NCBI RefSeq assembly: GCF_000189275.1
Contig: NZ_AEVT01000018.1
Location: 186,001 to 250,000, forward strand
Direction of reading: 5' to 3'
Source: Vibrio sinaloensis DSM 21326
GTDB taxonomy: Bacteria; Pseudomonadota; Gammaproteobacteria; Enterobacterales; Vibrionaceae
DNA length: 64,000 bases
A program made the translations under genes and the position numbers. Under the pieces are notes generated by a model. The model was not told the DNA's origin, made no database searches, and worked only from the letters and a program-made list of their open reading frames with translations. Shown here one piece after another: positions 27,505 to 35,852 of this stretch; position 1 is the first letter of the stretch, and every line of letters begins with the position of its first letter.

Positions 27505-27795
27505 CTACAAGTCGCGCATTAAGGTTTCAAACTCTTCACTGGCTGCATCAATCAGTCGGTTTATCTCTTCTGCATCGCGATTGGCAAGTTCAAGTTGCCA
27601 AGGCTTAGAGTTGTGTTTGGCGCAGAGCCGTGTATGTCCATCAATCTTCTTAAAACTGACATCGTTAAACTCTGCATGATGATGTTGCTTGTTCTCAACG
27701 ATTTGCACATCGAGTACGCCGATAGGGTTGATCTCTACATGGGCATGAAGGTGGTCATTGTCTTGCAGTTGGTAGTCTCGGTGTACGGAAATCAT
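27505..27795 (-). CDS. Small histidine-rich hypothetical protein
   Basis: 96 aa, ATG 27795, with GGAG six bases upstream. The first half is unusually His-rich (DHLHAHVEINP, ENKQHHHAEFND), the second half helical and acidic (NRDAEEINRLIDAASEEFETL). No signal peptide or known domain recognised. Divergent neighbours offer no functional clue; metal binding by the His clusters is only a possibility. Confidence 0.72.
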   Translation of the reverse strand: MISVHRDYQLQDNDHLHAHVEINPIGVLDVQIVENKQHHHAEFNDVSFKKIDGHTRLCAKHNSKPWQLELANRDAEEINRLIDAASEEFETLMRDL

Positions 27796-27883
27796 AGCTG
27801 GCTCCTTGCTCTGGTTTGTGACGTTTAAAACAAGTGTAGGACAGCCAATTTGAACGATTAGTGAAATAAATAAGAAGATTGAC

Positions 27884-28771
27884 TTAGGTTAATGATTCCT
27901 CATTTTTCTCCTTTGTGACCTGAGTTAAATGGGCTTGGATAGCGTCAACGGCCATCGTAACAGCGAGTGGAGGCTGCCTTGAAAATGAGTGCAGTGCGTA
28001 GACGCTGGTTTCAGGTAACACGTAATCCTTAAAACATGGTGTGATGGTGGGGAACTGGTTGAGCAAAAATTCCGGTACTATGCCGATCCCCATATCTAAA
28101 CTGACCATTGTCGCCACCTGACTGATGGTGTTCGCTTGATGTTTTGCCGAGAACTTAAGTGATTTACTTGCCTTCGATTCTCGATGCACCAACTCATGCT
28201 GAATGTGTTTTCTCTGCCAGTGGTTGGCGATGTAGCTGGCTTGTTCAACTGGTATTGCACTGCTTGCAGATTGGCACAACACATCTCTAAATTGCCCCAG
28301 TTTACGCTGTTTGTAGTTACTGTCTTTAGAATCGCCAACGCGAATGGCGAGGTCAAGGTCGTGTTGCATCAAGTCGAGTTGGTGGTCTTCTGCGATTAGA
28401 CTTAGGCTGACGTCAGGAAAAGGGGTAAAAGCTTTGGCGAGTGCTGGAGCGACAACACTTTCCATTAGTGCGTGTGGCGCCGTAATCGCGACTCGACCCG
28501 AGGGGCTCTGTTGCGCTTGTTTAACCTCTTGCCACGCTTGCTCAACAATGTCGTTCATCGCTAAGCATTGTTGGTAAAACTGTTTCCCTTGGGGAGTGAG
28601 TGTTTGTTTTCGAGTGGTTCTTTTCAGTAAGGTTGCCGAGAGATCATGCTCTAATTGCTTGAGTGACTGACTCAATACGGATTTCGATAAGTCGAGTTTT
28701 TCTGCTGCTTTAGAGATAGAACCACAATCGACGATATGCATGAACAAGGTCATTTGGCGATGTCTATTCAT
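27884..28771 (-). CDS. LysR family transcriptional regulator
   Basis: 295 aa. HTH at residues 1-60 (MTLFMHIVDCGSISKAAEKLDLSKSVLSQSLKQLE) and CrgA-type substrate domain (GRVAITAPHALMESVVAPAL). Divergent from the SnoaL-like gene, with a TGTTC-N9-GAACA dyad in the 100-bp gap, so that gene is the likely target. Confidence 0.88.
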   Translation of the reverse strand: MNRHRQMTLFMHIVDCGSISKAAEKLDLSKSVLSQSLKQLEHDLSATLLKRTTRKQTLTPQGKQFYQQCLAMNDIVEQAWQEVKQAQQSPSGRVAITAPHALMESVVAPALAKAFTPFPDVSLSLIAEDHQLDLMQHDLDLAIRVGDSKDSNYKQRKLGQFRDVLCQSASSAIPVEQASYIANHWQRKHIQHELVHRESKASKSLKFSAKHQANTISQVATMVSLDMGIGIVPEFLLNQFPTITPCFKDYVLPETSVYALHSFSRQPPLAVTMAVDAIQAHLTQVTKEKNEESLT

Positions 28772-28776
28772 TATAT

Positions 28777-28795
28777 TGTTCGCTTTTTTAGAACA
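28777..28795. promoter_or_regulatory. Candidate LysR operator
   Basis: TGTTC (28777-28781) and GAACA (28791-28795), a dyad just before the LysR start codon in the divergent promoter. Confidence 0.45.
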
Positions 28796-28871
28796 TTGAA
28801 TTTTTATTTGTTTGTTTTTCTTGGCTAATCATAGCACTAAACTGAGTTCAACAAATCAGAGGAGAACAACA

Positions 28872-29243
28872 ATGAACCAATCAGTATTAGAAGCATGTCA
28901 GGCGGGTATTGAAGCGTGGAAACAGGCGTTTAATCGCCAAGATGCGCAAGGTTGCGCTGCGCAATATGAAGCCGATACCACTATGATCGCGAAGCCTTTT
29001 GGTACTTTCGAAGGGCGCGAGCAAATTCAAGCGTTTTGGCAAAACATCATGGATCAAGGTTTCTCAGACGTTGCTTACACTGACACCACTTGGGAGCAAC
29101 TGGACGACAACAGCTACATTTTGACGTCCAAATGGACGATGAACAAAGCGTTTGGCGTGGTACATAAAGAAGTCTGGACGCTACAACAAGATGGTAAAGC
29201 GCGTTTGACCTATGATGAGTTTGAAGTGCTAGGTGAACGTTAA
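28872..29243 (+). CDS. SnoaL/DUF4440-like (NTF2 fold) protein
   Basis: 123 aa from ATG 28872, preceded by GAGGAGA. Short alpha+beta cone: ACQAGIEAWKQAFNRQDAQGCAAQYEADTTMI, then TFEGREQIQAFWQNIMDQGFSD and a sheet with TSKWTMNKAF. NTF2-like proteins of this size bind or isomerise small molecules; no catalytic Asp-His pair could be assigned. The divergent LysR is the likely regulator. Confidence 0.8.
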   Translation: MNQSVLEACQAGIEAWKQAFNRQDAQGCAAQYEADTTMIAKPFGTFEGREQIQAFWQNIMDQGFSDVAYTDTTWEQLDDNSYILTSKWTMNKAFGVVHKEVWTLQQDGKARLTYDEFEVLGER

Positions 29244-29259
29244 TTAACCAATAGTGAAT

Positions 29260-29281
29260 AAGGCAGCCGATGGGCTGCCTT
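29260..29281 (+). terminator. Short hairpin after SnoaL-like gene
   Basis: AAGGCAGCC GATG GGCTGCCTT; the T tract is weak (TTAATTTA). Confidence 0.55.
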
Positions 29282-29302
29282 AATTTATGGAAAGAACCTG
29301 GT

Positions 29303-29812
29303 TTATTGACTGTCTGCCATCATGGTTTTGTTCATGACCACCATCGAGAGAATGTCTCTGTCACCCGGGTTTTCGCCATAACCAAACGACTTCACTGCCC
29401 AGAAGCTGCCCGATTCACCAATCAATCGCCAGTCCCATTGATAGCCATCTTCAAACTCGAGATGTAAATTGCCGTTGTCTTCAAACTGCCAAGTAATGTT
29501 TTCTGTCGTGCCTTTGTCCAGTTTGGTGTATTTACCTGTGCCATCTTCCATCAGCATCATCTGACGCTTTTTCTTGCCGTTACTGAACGAGAACACCAGT
29601 TCTTGATCAATGACCATGTCATCGGTGAAAATTTCATAGCCACCACAATCTAGTACCGCTTGGTCGAATTTTTCATGAGTGTAACTTTCACCGGAGCCAT
29701 CACCAGTTGTACAGAGATTCGCCTTTATTGCTTGTTCTTCTGGTGAAGAAGTAGACTGACAGCCTGCCAGTAGAGCAAGAGTAATAAATGCGACTGACGT
29801 TTGAGTTTTCAT
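29303..29812 (-). CDS. Uncharacterised lipoprotein
   Basis: 169 aa, with lipobox LLAGC at residues 14-18 after a short hydrophobic signal. The mature part has two cysteines (NLCTTGDG and VLDCGGYE) and a small beta-rich domain (LVFSFSNGKKKRQMMLMEDGTGKY, ITWQFEDNGNLHLEFEDGYQWDWRLIG) resembling lipocalin-like META/DUF families, but I cannot name one. Anchored in an envelope membrane; no partner gene. Confidence 0.75.
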   Translation of the reverse strand: MKTQTSVAFITLALLAGCQSTSSPEEQAIKANLCTTGDGSGESYTHEKFDQAVLDCGGYEIFTDDMVIDQELVFSFSNGKKKRQMMLMEDGTGKYTKLDKGTTENITWQFEDNGNLHLEFEDGYQWDWRLIGESGSFWAVKSFGYGENPGDRDILSMVVMNKTMMADSQ

Positions 29813-29939
29813 TGTTAGTTATTTCCTTATGTTGAGCCATCTACACTGTTTATTAATTGCTCACTAAGGACAGACCATATTTATTCATTCGTCAAATATA
29901 ACGTGTTAGAAAGTTGCGCCAGTGCTTTGATTCACATAA

Positions 29940-29970
29940 CAAAAAGCCCTACGTGGTTACGTAGGGCTTG
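29940..29970 (-). terminator. Terminator of the UPF0718 permease gene
   Basis: AAGCCCTACGT / ACGTAGGGCTT (29944-29954, 29959-29969) with an A run at 29941-29945, that is a T run on the minus strand. Confidence 0.88.
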
Positions 29971-29976
29971 ATAAGG

Positions 29977-31104
29977 TTAACCAAAAATAAAGCTATATAA
30001 GAATCCTGCTCCAATGGCCATCCCAAGAATGACGGTGAGGAAAGCGGCGATCATTTGGTTCTTGAAGATCGACTTAAGCAAAATGACTTCTGTTAAGCTA
30101 GCCCCTGCACTACCAATAATCAATGCCATTACCGATCCCAGTGCCATGCCTTTTTGCACCAAAGCGGCGCTCAATGGAATGACGGCTTCCGCACGAATGT
30201 AGAGCGGAATACCGATAACCGCAGCAACAGGAATTGCATACCACTTGCCCGCCCCAGCGTATTCGGCGATCAGCTCCGTTGGAATGAAGCCATAGATAAA
30301 TGAACCTATTGCAATACCTAGCATCAAGTATGGGAAAACTTGCTTAAAGTCTTTCCAAGTTGATAACCAGATTTTCATCCAACGGTTTGGTTGTTTGCTT
30401 TCAACTAGCGTTGCCGTGGCACTGCCATCGGCGGCGCAACAAGACACTTCTACTTTAGGTTCGGCAGTGTCACCGCAGCACGCTGACTCTTTTGCCATAG
30501 CGGGCGTTGGCTCGTTACAACTGCTGGTACCACAGGTATTTGTTGCTTGCGTTGCTTTGCTATCGCTAGAGCTTGATGTTGTGCACGCCGATTCTTTAAC
30601 GGGTTTGCTATCTGAGCAACTTGTGCCACAACTCACTTCGCCTGCGGCCTGATAAGCTTCCGGCTTTACGTATTTCTCAAAACCTAGCTTTTCTAGGGTA
30701 TAGCCTGCGACCACAGATACTGTCATGGCGATCAGGAAGTAAAACAGGGCGACTTTCCAGCCAAAAGTGATGACAAACAAACCAATAATAACTGGGTTAA
30801 GCAGTGGACTGCCAAATAGGAACACCATCATAGGGCCAAAGCCGGCTCTAGCCCGCAATAATCCTTTTAGAAAAGGAATGGTTGAACAAGAGCAGAATGG
30901 CGTAATCGCACCGAGCAAAGCGGCAACGATATAGCCTTTACCGTTACGAGAGCTCAAGATTGATTGGATCTTTTCCGGTGTAAGAAACTCCTGCAGTACG
31001 CCAACGATGTAGCTGATGGCCAAAAACAGAATGATCAACTCTGTTGCGAGAAAGGCAAACATATCGAGGGCTTCGCTTGCCATAGTCATAAATTCATTGT
31101 TCAT
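29977..31104 (-). CDS. UPF0718/DUF318 permease with cysteine-rich linker (ArsP-related)
   Basis: 375 aa. Two bundles of about four helices; the first contains the family motif TPFCSCST (Cys71, Cys73). The bundles are joined by a hydrophilic linker (about residues 155-235) with nine cysteines in 65 residues, in repeats such as SCGTSC, CGTSSC, SACCG and SCCA. The family includes ArsP exporters of trivalent organoarsenicals; the linker could hold metal or metalloid. Two ATTTC-N10-GAA(A/T)T dyads, 50 bp apart, lie 50-120 bp upstream and match the site before the arsR gene at 44868. Function: probable thiol-reactive metalloid efflux. Confidence 0.88.
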   Translation of the reverse strand: MNNEFMTMASEALDMFAFLATELIILFLAISYIVGVLQEFLTPEKIQSILSSRNGKGYIVAALLGAITPFCSCSTIPFLKGLLRARAGFGPMMVFLFGSPLLNPVIIGLFVITFGWKVALFYFLIAMTVSVVAGYTLEKLGFEKYVKPEAYQAAGEVSCGTSCSDSKPVKESACTTSSSSDSKATQATNTCGTSSCNEPTPAMAKESACCGDTAEPKVEVSCCAADGSATATLVESKQPNRWMKIWLSTWKDFKQVFPYLMLGIAIGSFIYGFIPTELIAEYAGAGKWYAIPVAAVIGIPLYIRAEAVIPLSAALVQKGMALGSVMALIIGSAGASLTEVILLKSIFKNQMIAAFLTVILGMAIGAGFLYSFIFG

Positions 31105-31154
31105 AGTGTGACTCCATAATCAGGAACAATGAGTCTGATTTGTTTCAAACTCAT

Positions 31155-31170
31155 TTCGACTTTTCTCGAA
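31155..31170. promoter_or_regulatory. ArsR-type operator candidate, site 1
   Basis: TTCGA-CTTTTC-TCGAA within ATTTC-N10-GAATT, upstream of the permease gene; same architecture as sites at 31205 and 44829. Confidence 0.5.
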
Positions 31171-31204
31171 TTATAGAAATGTATCGCTAAAGATCAATAA
31201 ATAT

Positions 31205-31220
31205 TTCGATAAAAATCGAA
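31205..31220. promoter_or_regulatory. ArsR-type operator candidate, site 2
   Basis: TTCGA-TAAAAA-TCGAA within the perfect dyad ATTTCGAT-AAAA-ATCGAAAT (31203-31222); exactly 50 bp from site 1, so both lie on the same DNA face. Confidence 0.55.
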
Positions 31221-31337
31221 ATAAAAGATCGAGTTTAATAAAATCAGAGAGTTACAGCTTTGTTTTTTTGTGAGGCAAGTGCGTAGGGAAGTTTGTTCTC
31301 CAGAGCGTTGTCAGATCAATTAATAACCAACCTAAAT

Positions 31338-31356
31338 AAGTACAATTATCATTAAT
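31338..31356. promoter_or_regulatory. Weak Fur-box-like sequence
   Basis: On the minus strand ATTAATGATAATTGTACTT matches the Fur 19-mer at about 12 positions, with ten contiguous (TAATGATAAT). It is 18 bp before the pseudoazurin start. Tentative. Confidence 0.3.
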
Positions 31357-31373
31357 TATTCGAACAATGTGAG

Positions 31374-31847
31374 ATGAGCCCTATGCGTTGCTATATGTCG
31401 TTATTCCTTTTCCTTTTGTCATTGAGTGGCAATGTCAATGCCGACACGAAAGTGATCAAGCAAGTGTTTGATATACAAAGCACAGACCTAGGTGCGATGT
31501 ATCAATTTATTCCTGATTATGTCGAAATTGATGTCGGAGAAAGTGTACGTTTCGAAGGCACTGTCGGGTCGCATACCGCACATAGCATCAAAGGAATGCT
31601 GCCGGAAGGTGTTGAGCCAATAACTATTGCTTACTCTGATGTTTCGAAAGTCACGTTTGATAAACCGGGAGTGTATGGGATCAAGTGCAAAGTGCACCAT
31701 CGTTATGGCATGGTTGCGCTTATCGTAGTCGGCGACCCCAGTGTCAATATTGAACAAGCCAGAGCAGCGGCTAAAAAACGCGTCAGTCGACGTGGACAAG
31801 AAAAAATGCAGCGATTACTCGACAAAGCTGAGTTGAAAATTGAATGA
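31374..31847 (+). CDS. Pseudoazurin-type blue copper protein
   Basis: 157 aa with a Sec signal peptide (cleavage near NVNA). The type-1 copper ligands are visible: His in VGSHTAHSI, then Cys, His and Met in KCKVHHRYGM with the C-x2-H-x4-M spacing of pseudoazurin. After the cupredoxin domain comes a basic helical tail (QARAAAKKRVSRRGQEKMQRL). A periplasmic one-electron carrier, in denitrifiers a donor to nitrite or N2O reductase. Here the nearest redox enzyme is the Idr/Aio-like operon 700 bp away, so a link to it is plausible. ATG 31374 or 31383. Confidence 0.87.
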   Translation: MSPMRCYMSLFLFLLSLSGNVNADTKVIKQVFDIQSTDLGAMYQFIPDYVEIDVGESVRFEGTVGSHTAHSIKGMLPEGVEPITIAYSDVSKVTFDKPGVYGIKCKVHHRYGMVALIVVGDPSVNIEQARAAAKKRVSRRGQEKMQRLLDKAELKIE

Positions 31848-31908
31848 TTGTTCGCTAGTAAGTAACGCTATCATGATTGCCAAGCTAGAATTTATCTAGA
31901 GGTGAGTG

Positions 31909-32106
31909 ATGGGATCGATCAATGAAACAACGCAGCCGTCGGATTCAACCCTACCGCCTAATCCGTGTGTACGAAATTGCTGCCTGAACGAGCGAGATAT
32001 TTGTTTGGGTTGTGGTCGAACCTTGCAAGAGATTTTGCATTGGACGCAATATTCCGCGGTAGAAAAGGCGCAAGTTTTACGGTTATGCCAGCAGAGAAAG
32101 AGGTAA
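31909..32106 (+). CDS. DUF1289 family cysteine-rich protein
   Basis: 65 aa from ATG 31909 with GAGGTG seven bases upstream. Carries the DUF1289 pattern PNPCVRNCCLNERDICLGCGRTLQEILHW, with cysteines likely binding one metal ion or Fe-S cluster. Function unknown. Follows pseudoazurin by 61 bases and may be cotranscribed. Confidence 0.85.
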   Translation: MGSINETTQPSDSTLPPNPCVRNCCLNERDICLGCGRTLQEILHWTQYSAVEKAQVLRLCQQRKR

Positions 32107-32145
32107 AAAACACCAGCCGGATTTAGTTAAGCTGGTGTTAATTTA
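32105..32145. terminator. Bidirectional terminator
   Basis: AACACCAGC (32109-32117) / GCTGGTGTT (32131-32139), with an A run at 32105-32110, between the convergent DUF1289 and cytochrome genes. Confidence 0.7.
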
Positions 32146-32151
32146 ATCAGC

Positions 32152-32463
32152 TTACTTCATTTGTGAGTAGTAAGCAGCGATGTCTTGCATATCTTGTTCA
32201 CTTAAGGCTGTGACCATGGCGTTCATGGTCGGATCTTTGCGAGAGCCGTTTTTGAACGCTTTCATTTGTTTAACCATGTAGCTTTGCTTTTGGCCAGCGA
32301 GGTTGGGGTAGGTCTCTGTTGGCGATATACCGTTCACTCCATGACAGGCAATGCAGGTTGCTGATTTAGCCTGTCCTGCCGTTGCATCGGCTGCAAAGGC
32401 TTGTCCTGTAGCCGCAATCAAAAGCACGCAACTTGCGACAATCAACGTAAGCGCTTGTTTCAT
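32152..32463 (-). CDS. Cytochrome c553-type monoheme cytochrome
   Basis: 103 aa with a Sec signal (cleavage near AFAADA). Heme c site CIACH at residues 37-41, with a C-terminal Met (DPTMNAMVTAL) as the probable sixth ligand. Small class I periplasmic cytochrome. It is the last gene of the minus-strand idr operon, 90 bases after idrA, and is likely the electron partner of the molybdoenzyme, like AioC-type cytochromes beside arsenite oxidase. Confidence 0.88.
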   Translation of the reverse strand: MKQALTLIVASCVLLIAATGQAFAADATAGQAKSATCIACHGVNGISPTETYPNLAGQKQSYMVKQMKAFKNGSRKDPTMNAMVTALSEQDMQDIAAYYSQMK

Positions 32464-32553
32464 CGAATGCTGTCCTCCATTTTACATTGTAAATTTTTCT
32501 TCGTTGGGATAGGAACGCACGTTTAAGTCCCTACTCTTAAACGCGCGTTTGCC

Positions 32554-35250
32554 TTAAACGATGTTTCTTGGTGCAAATGAGAACGAGCGGAACTCATTTT
32601 TATATTTCGATTCGCCAATCTTCTTGATATTGGCCACCCCCATCTTGTAGTTGTAGTTACCTGATATTTGGTCAACAACCCGTGTCGTTAATGCATTGGA
32701 AGGCTGACGCATGTCGATCATATTGGCATATAGCGTACCTTTCTTGACTGCAGGTGTAACGATCGCGACAGCCGTAACCGCGGCTTTATCGAGTTTGATA
32801 TGACCATTTTCCATCAGTTTACTGAACTGGAAATCGTCGCCATGGACACCGAGAATGGTGTCTTTGAAGTTGGCAACCCGATCTGAATACATCATGACTT
32901 GATCGCCAGACTCAATTCCACGTTGTTTCGCATCGTCAGGGTGAACTTCGACCCAGTTTTCTGGCCAGCGTTGAATGACATAAGCACGACGTTCAACATC
33001 ATCAAAACCGGATTGCCAGATTTCGTTGATTCGTCCATTGGAGAACCATAGCTCTTCGCCTTTCGGTTGCAGCCAAGCATAGAAGTCACTGAACAGATCC
33101 CAAGGGTGTTTCTGTAGGTTCACCTTACCCGTTTGGCTATTGAAATGGGTGAGCTGCTTCTTCAGAACGTTGCCGCCTTGAGGTCCATCAGTGAGCCCTT
33201 TCTCAGCCAATGCTTGCTCAGATAACTCAGTGTCGTGTAAGCGTTTAGTACCGACTAGTTGCTTAGTATCATAGTTGTAGAACACCGGGCCTTGAATGCC
33301 GTCGGTACCATATTCACGCAGTTTTTCGTGCAGAGTTTTGCCTTCAGCGTGTGCAGCCACTTTGATCATATTGAAATCTTTGCGGCTACCGCGACTAAAG
33401 CGAGATGCCTCTTCCGCAACATCGTTTGAGTTGTTCCAGTCGAAGCCGTCGTAGCCCATACGAGTTGCTAACTGGCTGATGATCCACCAATCAGGTTGCG
33501 CACTCCCCGGGGCATCGGCGAACTTTTGATACAAGCGTAAACGGCGTTCTCCGTTGGCGCGCATAAAGTCCACTTCTCCCCAGGTTGCCGCTGGGAACAC
33601 GATGTCGGCAAACTTAGCGCCGATAGGATCGCGTAAGTAGATGTCTTGGTTAATGACCACCATACCACCAGAGTCGGCGCGTTTTTTCAGAGTGTCGATG
33701 ATCTCTTGCTTGTCATAACTGTAGACCTGGTGCGGATTGGCTGTGGTTAGCTCCCAGAATTTTTTCTGCAAGCCTTGACTACCACACATTGCCTGAATCC
33801 AGGTGGTTCCAATGACGTGAGCAAATCGAGTGTGCCCAGAGTAGAGATATCGGTCCGTATCAATGGAGCGACGACGGCGACCCGGAACCTTCTCAGGCGA
33901 TTTGTTGCGTGGCAATTTGCCTCCGGACTGCCCGCCACGCTGGTGGCCACCGAATCGACCAACCACTCGTCCTTCGCGTCCGCCAGCACCGACTATGGTT
34001 GCCAAAGAAGAGATGGCATTTGTATTACCGGTATTGTTCGACCAGTAAAAGCCTTTTTCGATACCAATAGAAGTCTTCGGCCTTACCCCGTCAACGGGCT
34101 TAGCCAACATCTCTGCCGCTTGATAGATTTTCTTCTCATCAATACCTGCGACTTGTGCGGCATATTTAGGGTCAAACTCTTTCTGTTCTAGGTTCCACTT
34201 CTTGTAACCTTCAAAACCGTTGGTCTGGAACTTGCCCCATGTGGTTCGCCATTGCCAAGGTGTATTACGTGTTCCTTGACCAAAGCCAGAACTGGACTCC
34301 CATTTGTTATTCACCCAGTTTTGAATCCATTCGCTATCTTGCCAGCCATTTTCCAAAATCACGCGAATGATGGCACCGACGACTAAATTGTCTGAGCCAG
34401 GGTTTAAGTCGATATGCAAGCCACCTTGTTGCTTAAGCCAAGCGATCCCAGCCGTTTCACGTGGATTGAGTATGACGGTTTTCATGCCACGTCGTACCGC
34501 AGGCATAATGAACTGCGTGAAGATAATGGTTTTGGTTTCGTATGGGTCTGTACCGCAGATCATTAAAGTATCCGCGGCTCCCCAGTCGTCATAGCTTGGG
34601 CCAAAGTTATCAAAACCAGCGTCACGGAAACCCGGGGTTGATGTCACATCGGATGGCGTGTCATGGAAGGTAAAGTTGGCGGTATTCACATGGCGTAACG
34701 CGTACTTCGTGATGGCATAAGTATTTTCAATGTACTGATAAGAGAAGGTTTTAACGCCATAAGCGTTAGCACCGTGATTATCGATAACATGGCGACCAAC
34801 TTGAGCCGCAATATCCAAGGCAAACTCCCAAGGAACGGGTTGCAAACTGCCACCAATACGCACTAATGGTTGGGTTAATCGATCTCGTGTACCGGTGGAT
34901 GGGTTATAAAGCTTTTGTGCCAATAAGCCACCGCGCATCGAGGAGTCGCCCGTTTTGTTGACCGCTTTGGTGTCTTTGTCTGGGACGATAACGATGTTGT
35001 GAGGTTTACCATTGTGCATCACAACATTATGTTGAGCAGGGGCAACCCAAGCTTGTAATGGAGCGGTTGGGAAATCGACGCCAAACGCATTGTCACTTGC
35101 TTTGAGCCCTCCGTTTGCCTGTTCGAGCGGCCAGCGATACACCTTGTAGCCACACGCAACAATGCAGTAGTCACAAGCGGTGGTGATTACTTCTGCATTT
35201 TTAGGTGGCAGCGGGGCATGATCTTCAGGGATGTAAAAGTTCGTTGTCAT
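32554..35250 (-). CDS. idrA: Iodate reductase catalytic subunit IdrA (AioA-clade molybdoenzyme)
   Basis: 898-aa molybdopterin oxidoreductase. The N-terminal cluster site is CDYCIVAC (Cys26, 29, 33; C-x2-C-x3-C), as in the 3Fe-4S subunit of arsenite oxidase AioA, followed by GDSSMRGGLLAQ, then NPRET, GRFGGHQRGG (Arg432, His436) and EVHPDDAKQRGI near the end. His196 (FTFHDTP) aligns with AioA His195, but the position eight residues on, Glu203 in AioA, is Ser204 here. No signal peptide: AioA/IdrA are carried across by the Tat signal of the small subunit. The adjacent Rieske and two di-heme peroxidase genes make the set idrA, idrB, idrP1, idrP2. Expected reaction: periplasmic iodate reduction. 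Alternative: arsenite oxidase-like enzyme with another substrate. Confidence 0.75.
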   Translation of the reverse strand: MTTNFYIPEDHAPLPPKNAEVITTACDYCIVACGYKVYRWPLEQANGGLKASDNAFGVDFPTAPLQAWVAPAQHNVVMHNGKPHNIVIVPDKDTKAVNKTGDSSMRGGLLAQKLYNPSTGTRDRLTQPLVRIGGSLQPVPWEFALDIAAQVGRHVIDNHGANAYGVKTFSYQYIENTYAITKYALRHVNTANFTFHDTPSDVTSTPGFRDAGFDNFGPSYDDWGAADTLMICGTDPYETKTIIFTQFIMPAVRRGMKTVILNPRETAGIAWLKQQGGLHIDLNPGSDNLVVGAIIRVILENGWQDSEWIQNWVNNKWESSSGFGQGTRNTPWQWRTTWGKFQTNGFEGYKKWNLEQKEFDPKYAAQVAGIDEKKIYQAAEMLAKPVDGVRPKTSIGIEKGFYWSNNTGNTNAISSLATIVGAGGREGRVVGRFGGHQRGGQSGGKLPRNKSPEKVPGRRRRSIDTDRYLYSGHTRFAHVIGTTWIQAMCGSQGLQKKFWELTTANPHQVYSYDKQEIIDTLKKRADSGGMVVINQDIYLRDPIGAKFADIVFPAATWGEVDFMRANGERRLRLYQKFADAPGSAQPDWWIISQLATRMGYDGFDWNNSNDVAEEASRFSRGSRKDFNMIKVAAHAEGKTLHEKLREYGTDGIQGPVFYNYDTKQLVGTKRLHDTELSEQALAEKGLTDGPQGGNVLKKQLTHFNSQTGKVNLQKHPWDLFSDFYAWLQPKGEELWFSNGRINEIWQSGFDDVERRAYVIQRWPENWVEVHPDDAKQRGIESGDQVMMYSDRVANFKDTILGVHGDDFQFSKLMENGHIKLDKAAVTAVAIVTPAVKKGTLYANMIDMRQPSNALTTRVVDQISGNYNYKMGVANIKKIGESKYKNEFRSFSFAPRNIV

Positions 35251-35252
35251 GA

Positions 35253-35852
35253 TTAGGCCTCCTGCATAGCGATAATGTTGTCTGTGCGGCCAAACAGCAG
35301 CCCCATGATACCGACGGCATAGATGTCATCACCCTCTAGCTCCAATAGAACTTGCGGTAAGCTTTCATAAGCCTGACCAGAAACAATGATCCCATGGCGT
35401 CGCATATCGAATGTTGAAAGGTGGAATGGACATTGACCTAACACGCGATGCTCACCGACCACTTTGTAGTTGCCGTTGAGTGGCCCACCTTGGTGGGTAC
35501 ACATCAGAGAGAAGCCGACCACATCTTGCTTAGGACCAAGGCCTCCTCCGGCTGGCACGCCCATTTTGACTAAGATACCTTGGGTGTTAGGACCATCATC
35601 GGGATAATTGAAATAGATCGGCTCATTGGTTTTGAGTTGACTAAGCTTGCCTAGCAGTTTGCGAGGATATCCAACAACACGAGCTTGGGTTTCTTTAGCT
35701 TGCGCTGTGCCCGGAAAAAGCGTGATTGGCATGATGCTCGCCGCACCAGCTGTGGCACCGCTGTACATCAAGAACTCTCGGCGCGACATCATGCATTTGC
35801 GGTGTTCTGCTGCGCTTTCTTTTTTGCTGGATTTATCTTTACCGAAAATCAT
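35253..35852 (-). CDS. idrB: IdrB/AioB-like Rieske 2Fe-2S subunit
   Basis: 199 aa. Twin-arginine signal SRREFLMY (residues 23-30), followed by a hydrophobic stretch. Rieske ligands: Cys118 and His120 (CTHQGG), Cys141 and His144 (CPFH). The two extra cysteines that form the disulfide in bc1-type and some AioB Rieske proteins are Gly and Phe here, suggesting a lower-potential cluster. Four-base ATGA overlap with the preceding cytochrome gene; idrA starts two bases after its stop with GGAGG inside the junction. Transfers electrons to or from IdrA. Confidence 0.82.
   Translation of the reverse strand: MIFGKDKSSKKESAAEHRKCMMSRREFLMYSGATAGAASIMPITLFPGTAQAKETQARVVGYPRKLLGKLSQLKTNEPIYFNYPDDGPNTQGILVKMGVPAGGGLGPKQDVVGFSLMCTHQGGPLNGNYKVVGEHRVLGQCPFHLSTFDMRRHGIIVSGQAYESLPQVLLELEGDDIYAVGIMGLLFGRTDNIIAMQEA

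Noticed and set aside
33775..34191. 138-codon plus-strand frame inside idrA
   Set aside because: Antisense shadow of a conserved molybdoenzyme gene with no ribosome site.
32554..35250. Calling this gene arsenite oxidase aioA
   Set aside because: Order B-A plus cytochrome and a sigma54 two-component pair resemble aio loci, but two di-heme peroxidases and the Glu-to-Ser change point to Idr; kept only as an alternative.
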